The translations under genes were made by a program, and so were the position numbers. The notes beneath the pieces were generated by a model. The model was given only the letters and a program-made list of their open reading frames with translations, was not told the origin of the DNA and made no database searches. A stretch of DNA of 10,306 nt from Deltaproteobacteria bacterium RBG_16_54_18 (lineage in GTDB: Bacteria; Desulfobacterota; B13-G15; RBG-16-54-18), in NCBI GenBank assembly GCA_001797935.1, contig MGQT01000031.1, forward strand, positions 1 to 10,306. Direction: 5' to 3'. Shown in pieces: positions 5,466 to 10,306 of the stretch. How positions within the stretch are numbered: the stretch's first letter is position 1; each line of letters starts with the position of its first letter.

Positions 5466-6467
5466 TTATTTTGATAATAACTCCTTGAATTTCGCGGTCA
5501 GGGGAGGCAATATCTCTTTCCAATCGCCGACAATACCGAAGTGGGCCACATTGAAGATATTAGCCTCTTTGTCCTTGTTGATCGCCACAATGTATTTTGA
5601 TCCCAAACACCCTGCAATATGCGCCATGGCGCCGGAGAGACCGATGGCGATGTATAGTTTAGGGCTGACCACCTTCCCGCTCTGACCTACCTGAAGTGTA
5701 GCCGCAGCCCAACCTTCATCACAGGCAACCCTTGTCGCGCCAACCGCGCCGCCTAGAACATTGGCAAGTTCCCGGAGTTTTGTGAATTCCTGAGCGCTGC
5801 CCATACCGCGTCCGCCGGACACAACGACTTCGGCATCTTCCAACTTCACGCCTTCGACCTGCTCCTTTATCTTCTCTACAACCTTTACCTTAAGCGCTGA
5901 AGCATCGAGTTTATCTTCTACCGGAATAACCTTACCCTGGCGTCCATCGGCACGTTCCGCCGGGGCAAACACCTTTGCTCGCACTGTGGCCATCTGAGGC
6001 CGTGCTGACTTGGACATCATTGTCGCATGCGCATTGCCGCCGAAGACGGGTCTTGTCGCGATCAGCGCCTTTGTCGCGGAGTCGATCGACAATGTCATAC
6101 ACTCCATTGAAAGGCCCCCGCCCAAACGGCCGTTAAGCCGCGGAGACAAATCACAGCCAAGATCGGTGTGGCCAAAAAGCATAATAGAAGGGAGCACTTT
6201 CTTGCAAAGGTTGGCCGCTGTCTGAGTGTAGGCATCGGAGTTATAGGCATCCAGGAGGCTGTCCTCGGCAATATAGACATTGTCGGCACCACAAGCAATT
6301 GCCTCTTGAGCCAGGGCACCTGCTTTGCTACCCACTAAGAGAATGCTCAATTCCTCGCCCAGATCATCGGCGAGTTTTCTTCCGACTCCGAGGAGTTCTA
6401 TCGTGATGGGAGTCAGTTTCCCGTCACCGATTTCACCAAAAACTAAAACACCTTTATAGTTATCCAT
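5466..6467 (-). CDS. etfA: Electron transfer flavoprotein alpha subunit
   Basis: FAD-carrying large subunit of soluble ETF, which accepts electrons from acyl-CoA dehydrogenases and similar flavoenzymes. 333 residues. The N-terminal alpha/beta domain is about 1-200. The C-terminal FAD domain has SGGRGMG (217-223), GATR with the flavin-contacting Arg246, GQSGKVVSPKLYIAIGLSGA (261-280) and IVAINKD (293-299). Two positions depart from the usual pattern: the common Gln-His pair reads Ala-His (282-283), and the usual Ala-Asp before the final glycine loop reads Ala-His (308-309). ATG 6467 follows GGAGG with 7 nt spacing, 17 nt after the etfB stop. Together with the membrane Fe-S protein upstream it should form an electron path to menaquinone. 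Whether it also bifurcates electrons cannot be decided by eye. Confidence 0.95.
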   Translation of the reverse strand: MDNYKGVLVFGEIGDGKLTPITIELLGVGRKLADDLGEELSILLVGSKAGALAQEAIACGADNVYIAEDSLLDAYNSDAYTQTAANLCKKVLPSIMLFGHTDLGCDLSPRLNGRLGGGLSMECMTLSIDSATKALIATRPVFGGNAHATMMSKSARPQMATVRAKVFAPAERADGRQGKVIPVEDKLDASALKVKVVEKIKEQVEGVKLEDAEVVVSGGRGMGSAQEFTKLRELANVLGGAVGATRVACDEGWAAATLQVGQSGKVVSPKLYIAIGLSGAMAHIAGCLGSKYIVAINKDKEANIFNVAHFGIVGDWKEILPPLTAKFKELLSK

Positions 6468-6484
6468 GGAATATCCTCCGTTTA

Positions 6485-7279
6485 TTATATCAGGTTAGCA
6501 AGCTTCGAAGCCAGATTTGCCGCTGCTTCGCCAGGGGTCGCGCCGGTAATGATCTCGCACTCGATCTTCCGTGTCGGTACAGAGAGACCGGTAATCTCAG
6601 TATGGGCATTACCCTTATCCAACTGCGAGGCCTCAGCGCCAATATCCTGCGCCTTCCAAACCGGGATCACCTTTTTGCGGGCCATCATAAGACGCACCCC
6701 AGCAGGGAGACGGGGTAGGCCAATCTCACTGCTGACCGTAACCAGGCTTGGCAGAGGAGCTTCCACTATTTCGTAGCCGTCGCTTACTATCCTCTTTACC
6801 CTGACATTAGTGTCCACTCCCTCGATATCGCAGGCGAGGGTGATTACGGGAATGGCGAGTATTTCGGCGAGGATTGAACCAACCTGACCGGCGCCCCAGT
6901 CAGCGGCCTGTCGGCCGCACAGAACCAAGTCATATGCGCCGATCTTCTGGATAGCTTTTGACAGGACATAAGCCGTACCAAAACTGTCGAGGTTTTCAAA
7001 GGCCGGATCGCAAAGGACAAACCCCTCATCGGCACCCATGGATATGGCATGTTTTATCACGTCAGCAGCTTTATCCGACCCCACGCTGATCACGGTTATC
7101 TTCCCTTTCAGCTTATCTTTGAGCCGGCACGCCGCCTCAACGGCCCGCTCATCATATACACTTATCACCGGCGGCACGCCGGGGGGTGGAATCACCTGTT
7201 TTGTCTCAGGGTCAATCTTGAATTTGGCCGGTGGTATCTCGGGATCAAGTACTTGTTTGACACACACGATGATATTCAT
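6485..7279 (-). CDS. etfB: Electron transfer flavoprotein beta subunit
   Basis: Small subunit of the ETF dimer. It binds AMP in ordinary ETFs or a second FAD in bifurcating ones. From ATG 7279 it has 264 residues. It starts MNIIVCVKQVLDPE, has SVYDERAVEAA at 40-50, the nucleotide-binding loop CGRQAADWGAGQVG at 121-134, and the ETF-beta signature region VEAPLPSLVTVSSEIGLPR at 172-190. The loop keeps Gln-Val but reads Asp-Trp-Gly-Ala-Gly where bifurcating forms I recall have Asp-Gly-Asp-Thr-Ala. I therefore lean to a non-bifurcating or intermediate type, with low certainty. An ATG at 7297 overlaps the upstream stop (TAATG), but GGAG at proper spacing favours 7279. The gene is translationally coupled to the oxidoreductase gene before it. 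Confidence 0.95.
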   Translation of the reverse strand: MNIIVCVKQVLDPEIPPAKFKIDPETKQVIPPPGVPPVISVYDERAVEAACRLKDKLKGKITVISVGSDKAADVIKHAISMGADEGFVLCDPAFENLDSFGTAYVLSKAIQKIGAYDLVLCGRQAADWGAGQVGSILAEILAIPVITLACDIEGVDTNVRVKRIVSDGYEIVEAPLPSLVTVSSEIGLPRLPAGVRLMMARKKVIPVWKAQDIGAEASQLDKGNAHTEITGLSVPTRKIECEIITGATPGEAAANLASKLANLI

Positions 7280-7296
7280 ATAATCTCCTCTCCTCA

Positions 7297-9360
7297 TTAA
7301 GATTGGTTCATCGCTTCTTCAACCAGTTCCGCAAGATCTTTTGCCTTTAAGGAGTCCTTAACACCTTTCTGTTCGATACCTTCCTCGAGCATCTGTAGAC
7401 AATAAGGGCATGAAGTCACAACGGTCTCTGCTCCGGTTCCGATAACTTCATCCATACGCACATGATTGATCTTGGTGGTACCGTGTTGTTCTTCGATCCA
7501 CATATGTCCGCCGCCACCGCCGCAGCAAAAGGTCGTGTTTTTCGAGCGTTCCATTTCCTTGAACTTTGCGTTGGGAATGCCTTCGATTATCTGTCGCGGT
7601 TCGCGGAATACTTCATTATACCGGCTTAAGTAACAGGGATCATGATAGGTGAGTAGCGTATTCAGCTTATTGGTAAGTTTCAATTTCCCCCGCGTGATCA
7701 GGTCCGCGAGCAGTTCGGTGTAGTGGACTACTTCAAAAAAGTCGCCGCCATACCGAGGATATTCATTCTTGAGCGTGTTGTAGCAGTGCGGACAGGAGGT
7801 AATGATCTTTTTGATGTTGTAGTTTTTAAACGTTTCTATATTTTCCTCTGCCGAGATTTGAAACTGGAATTCATAGCCTGCTCTTCGTGCGGGATCACCG
7901 CAACAGGGCTCGGCTTCGCCTAACACCCCGAAATCAACTCCGGCAGCTTTCAGCACCCTCGTCAGGGAGAGGGTGGCCTCGACGTTACGGTCAATGAGGG
8001 CCCCGGTACAGCCAACCCAGAACAAAGTATCGACTCTTCCTTCGTATTGACCCAGGATTTTGAGTCCCATGTCATGTGTCCAATCGCCGCGCAACCTCAA
8101 CGACTGGGCCCCGGCCCATGGGTTACCTCTCGTCTGCATATTTCTCAGCATGAGCTGGGCACTTTCCGGCATCTTATTTTGCGCCAGCACCAGATTTTGC
8201 CTCATTTTGATTATCTTGCGTACGTGTTCTATATCGACCGGACATACCTCCTGACAGGCGCCACAGGTGGTGCAGGCCCAGATATCCTCCTCGGCTATCA
8301 CATCGCCGATCATAGTCTTGGCCGGGCTTTCCGAAGTTGCCTGTGCGTTACCGGCAAGCAATCCAGGGCCTTCCTCCAGCAAATGTTCTTTCAAGTCATG
8401 AATTACCTCTTTAGGTGAGAGGGTCTTGCCGCTGACGTGGGCGGGACAACTGACATGGCATCGACCGCAAACAGTGCAGGCGTAAAGGTCAAGCAAATCC
8501 TTCCAGGTAAAGTCCTGGATCTTCGATGCGCCGAGGTCGACGGACCCCTCACTTTCCATAGCCTCAAGTGCTTCAAGAGGGATAGGTTCAAGGACTACCT
8601 TGGAGGCCAGTGGCTTGAAAAGAATATTGGCGCCGGAAGCAAGGATATGCAGGTGTTTTGAGCGCGGTATATAGACCGTGAAGCCGAGGATCACGAGGTA
8701 GTGAAGCCACCAGGCCCCCTGCGAAACCGTTATCAACGTATTTTTCGAAATGCCGGTACTGGATAAATAGTTAGCGATCACCGACCCTATGGGAGGCCAA
8801 TTTGTCGTCTCCCCGGAACCTGCAAGTCCGAAGCCCTCAATGCCGAAATGGAGCACCATAAGGCTGAAGACCAATACCATAATAACGCCTGCTTCGACGC
8901 TCAACTCCAGTCTTTCCGGTCTCACAATATAACGCCTGATGGCTGCCCATATCATGGCCGCCATGACGCATAATCCGGCGATGTCCAGAATAGAAGAAAA
9001 AACGGTCTCAAAGTTATTGCCCATAAGCCACGGATAGAGGCCGAAACCTTCAGCCAGGCCGATGAAGACTATGTAGCTGACTAAGAAACAACTGAAACCC
9101 CAGAACAAAAGGGCATGTCCGATTCCGGCCAGGTCCTTTTTGGTGACGCTTCTCAGGGTACACCACTGAGGGAGGATCACGAAAAGCACGTTCTTGATTC
9201 TCTGCCCCATGTGGTCGAAGCGGTTCTCCTGCTTCCCCAGACGCATAAGGCGGAAAAGGAAATAGATCCTCTTCGCGAATAACCCAGCGGCGATGACAAA
9301 CAAAACCCAGAAAATGACATAACCGGGAATGCCCCAATAGGTGGCACTAACTGGCGACAT
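7297..9360 (-). CDS. Membrane-bound Fe-S ETF:(methyl)menaquinone oxidoreductase (EMO/DUF224 type)
   Basis: Takes electrons from ETF and delivers them to the quinone pool at the cytoplasmic membrane. 687 residues. The N-terminal NarI-like cytochrome b domain has hydrophobic segments near 10-30, 78-103, 122-142, 155-178 and 213-232, with candidate haem histidines H82, H171 and H220. Two [4Fe-4S] ferredoxin motifs follow: C295/C298/C301/C305 and C363/C366/C369/C373. Two CCG domains, as in heterodisulfide reductase HdrB/HdrD, come next: C451, C486-C487, C523/C526 and C576, C612-C613 (FCCGGGGG), C651/C654. All key cysteines are present. ATG 9360 has AGGAGG just upstream. It is the first gene of an operon with etfB and etfA, the arrangement described in syntrophs such as Syntrophus and Syntrophomonas. 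Quinone type and direction of flow are inferred from those. Confidence 0.93.
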   Translation of the reverse strand: MSPVSATYWGIPGYVIFWVLFVIAAGLFAKRIYFLFRLMRLGKQENRFDHMGQRIKNVLFVILPQWCTLRSVTKKDLAGIGHALLFWGFSCFLVSYIVFIGLAEGFGLYPWLMGNNFETVFSSILDIAGLCVMAAMIWAAIRRYIVRPERLELSVEAGVIMVLVFSLMVLHFGIEGFGLAGSGETTNWPPIGSVIANYLSSTGISKNTLITVSQGAWWLHYLVILGFTVYIPRSKHLHILASGANILFKPLASKVVLEPIPLEALEAMESEGSVDLGASKIQDFTWKDLLDLYACTVCGRCHVSCPAHVSGKTLSPKEVIHDLKEHLLEEGPGLLAGNAQATSESPAKTMIGDVIAEEDIWACTTCGACQEVCPVDIEHVRKIIKMRQNLVLAQNKMPESAQLMLRNMQTRGNPWAGAQSLRLRGDWTHDMGLKILGQYEGRVDTLFWVGCTGALIDRNVEATLSLTRVLKAAGVDFGVLGEAEPCCGDPARRAGYEFQFQISAEENIETFKNYNIKKIITSCPHCYNTLKNEYPRYGGDFFEVVHYTELLADLITRGKLKLTNKLNTLLTYHDPCYLSRYNEVFREPRQIIEGIPNAKFKEMERSKNTTFCCGGGGGHMWIEEQHGTTKINHVRMDEVIGTGAETVVTSCPYCLQMLEEGIEQKGVKDSLKAKDLAELVEEAMNQS

Positions 9361-9519
9361 AAATACCTCCTGTCCGTTTACGAGGTCGTATAGCTTTAAA
9401 ATTCATTACCATACTTTACAAAACAAGCATAAAGATAGGATACATTGTTGGAATAAAAAACTATCCTCCCCCATTATTATTATTTATTATTTTTTTTACC
9501 GGTACTTTTACTTGTGAAA
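9361..9519 (-). promoter_or_regulatory. Long AT-rich leader of the ETF operon
   Basis: With transcription starting near 9513, about 150 nt precede the first ATG. The stretch 9471-9498 is a run of ATT-like triplets with a T8 tract on the plus strand; on the mRNA it reads as A/U triplets ending before GGGGGAGG. A 22-codon frame beginning at the AUG inside it has no ribosome site. I see no known riboswitch. The AGGAGG used by the first gene sits just before 9360. Confidence 0.45.
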
Positions 9520-9548
9520 AAAATATCAAATTGCCAGCTCCTTGTCAA
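9520..9548 (-). promoter_or_regulatory. Sigma-70-type promoter of the ETF oxidoreductase operon
   Basis: On the minus strand -35 TTGACA (9548-9543) is perfect, the spacer is 17 nt, and -10 TATTTT (9525-9520) follows. This is the best promoter match in the 301-nt gap after the upstream terminator. Confidence 0.65.
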
Positions 9549-9565
9549 GGACAAATGAGACAAAT
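9539..9565. promoter_or_regulatory. Candidate operator: palindrome and repeats over the -35 box
   Basis: The plus strand has a perfect 6-1-6 palindrome TCCTTGTCAAGGA (9539-9551) centred on the -35 box. The site TTGTC-AAG-GACAA (9542-9554) is followed by a second direct GACAAAT nine bases on (9559-9565). Binding here would block RNA polymerase, so a repressor responding to acyl-CoA or a similar signal is plausible. No regulator gene is in the window. Confidence 0.4.
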
Positions 9566-9603
9566 ATGACGTAACCGCCTCATTCCTCACGTGTTTTCGC
9601 GTG

Positions 9604-9634
9604 AAAAAAAATGGCCTCGCCGATACGCGGGGTC
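9604..9634 (-). terminator. Intrinsic terminator after the MvhD-ferredoxin gene
   Basis: On the minus strand a GC-rich imperfect hairpin (9634-9614, CC-CGC paired with GCG-GG with one C-A mismatch) is followed directly by A and then eight T (9611-9604). It lies 27 nt past the stop codon and separates the upstream unit from the ETF operon. Confidence 0.75.
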
Positions 9635-9661
9635 GTGGAGTTAAAAACTATTTCACCTGCC

Positions 9662-10306
9662 TTAGGCCGCTTCTTTTTCTTTTGCCTTTTTGATTATGGC
9701 TCGTTGACCTTCAGGCGGGGGCGGGGGAACATCACCGGTAATCTTCGTTACCGCACCAAATCGAGGGGGGCATGCTTCAAAGCAGCTTCCGCATCTGATA
9801 CATTTATCCTGATCGATAATATGGACCTCGCCCTTGGCGCTTATAATCGCTTCCACGGGGCATCTTCTGGCACAGGTCATACAGGCCTGACACTTCTGCG
9901 GATCAATGTAGTACGAGAATATTTCCTCAAATAATTTGTCGACCTCTTCTCTGGTAAAGAAGTTGTCGTATTCTTCTTCTTTTTCAAGACGTGTTCCAAG
10001 CTTTTCATTTTTTACTATCTTGATGTAGGGGACTAACTTTGTAACCTCCGCAAGCCTTGCGTTTAATTCACTCTTCTCTATCCCTTCGCTTTCGCCGATG
10101 GGCCCCAACTCTTTTATCTTCTTTACAAAATTATTTGTAGATTCGACAAAAACATTTGCTTCAGCACCGGACATAAAGCGTATCTGTAATCTTTCAGGAT
10201 TCAGCCCGATCCGCTCCATTATTTTTTTCAATAAAAGCACCATGTTAAGGGTCTGGAAATTGCCATGAGTGATATAATTACATTCATTTAAATGGCAAGC
10301 ACCGAT
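9662..10306 (-). CDS. MvhD-type iron-sulfur delta subunit fused to a 2x[4Fe-4S] ferredoxin, 5' end missing
   Basis: Electron-transfer protein of the hydrogenase/heterodisulfide reductase kind, probably cytoplasmic. An ATG occurs at 10243, but the frame stays open for 21 more codons to the window edge. Those codons encode GACHLNECNYITHGN, matching the GCHPGDCHYxxGN pattern that holds the [2Fe-2S] cysteines in MvhD, so the true start is outside. In the 214 visible residues, the MvhD domain runs to about 70 (ending IKELGPIG). A charged linker follows, then two [4Fe-4S] motifs: C139/C142/C145/C149 and C169/C172/C175/C179. The tail has PPPPP then EGQRAIIKKAKEKE. MvhD usually links HdrA to a hydrogenase or dehydrogenase, so hdr-like genes are expected to the right. 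It is followed by its own terminator and is thus a separate unit from the ETF operon, though functionally compatible with it. Confidence 0.85.
   Translation of the reverse strand: MGACHLNECNYITHGNFQTLNMVLLLKKIMERIGLNPERLQIRFMSGAEANVFVESTNNFVKKIKELGPIGESEGIEKSELNARLAEVTKLVPYIKIVKNEKLGTRLEKEEEYDNFFTREEVDKLFEEIFSYYIDPQKCQACMTCARRCPVEAIISAKGEVHIIDQDKCIRCGSCFEACPPRFGAVTKITGDVPPPPPEGQRAIIKKAKEKEAA

Noticed and set aside
9408..9476. 22-codon frame in the ETF operon leader
   Set aside because: No Shine-Dalgarno before its AUG and no regulatory codon run; not supported as a leader peptide.
9587..9611. Hairpin TCACGTG/CGCGTGA next to the A8/T8 tract
   Set aside because: In the minus direction the T run precedes this hairpin, so it is not the terminator; the hairpin at 9614-9634 fits better.

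Overview
The window looks like chromosomal DNA from an anaerobic bacterium of the Deltaproteobacteria/Desulfobacterota type, possibly close to the syntrophic fatty- or aromatic-acid degraders. This is inferred from gene content and not from a phylogeny. The pointers are a block encoding an electron-transfer flavoprotein (ETF) with a membrane iron-sulfur ETF:quinone oxidoreductase, an MvhD-type hydrogenase/heterodisulfide reductase delta subunit at the right edge, and the tRNA-Val, thrS, infC, rpmI, rplT, pheS translation block. Every gene I accept is on the minus strand, so transcription runs from high to low coordinates. The plus-strand open frames look like shadows.

Right edge (9,604-10,306): the 3' part of an MvhD-like [2Fe-2S] protein fused to a two-cluster ferredoxin domain, followed by an intrinsic terminator. 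Its start is outside the window; the frame is open to the last base.

Respiratory operon (5,398-9,565): a promoter with a palindrome over its -35 box, a leader of about 150 nt, then the membrane Fe-S oxidoreductase (EMO/DUF224 type), etfB and etfA, ending in a strong hairpin terminator. ETF would take electrons from acyl-CoA dehydrogenases. The membrane protein would pass them to menaquinone through its ferredoxin clusters, two CCG (HdrD-like) domains and a NarI-like cytochrome b domain.

Middle (4,327-5,334): two small conserved-looking but unidentified cytoplasmic proteins in AT-richer, repeat-bearing DNA. The second (78 aa) has no ribosome site of its own. A well-initiated 22-codon frame lies upstream in the same phase, separated from it by two in-frame TGA codons.

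Translation operon (1-4,322): a promoter, a tRNA-Val(GAC) with an abnormal C33, a leader hairpin, thrS lacking the N-terminal TGS domain, infC with an AUA start codon, rpmI (GTG start), rplT and pheS (cut by the left edge about 25 residues before its expected end). The short spacings and shared strand indicate one operon. The main points for a second look are the infC start, the odd tRNA, the short ThrRS, the broken or recoded small gene, and the operator-like repeats before the ETF operon.
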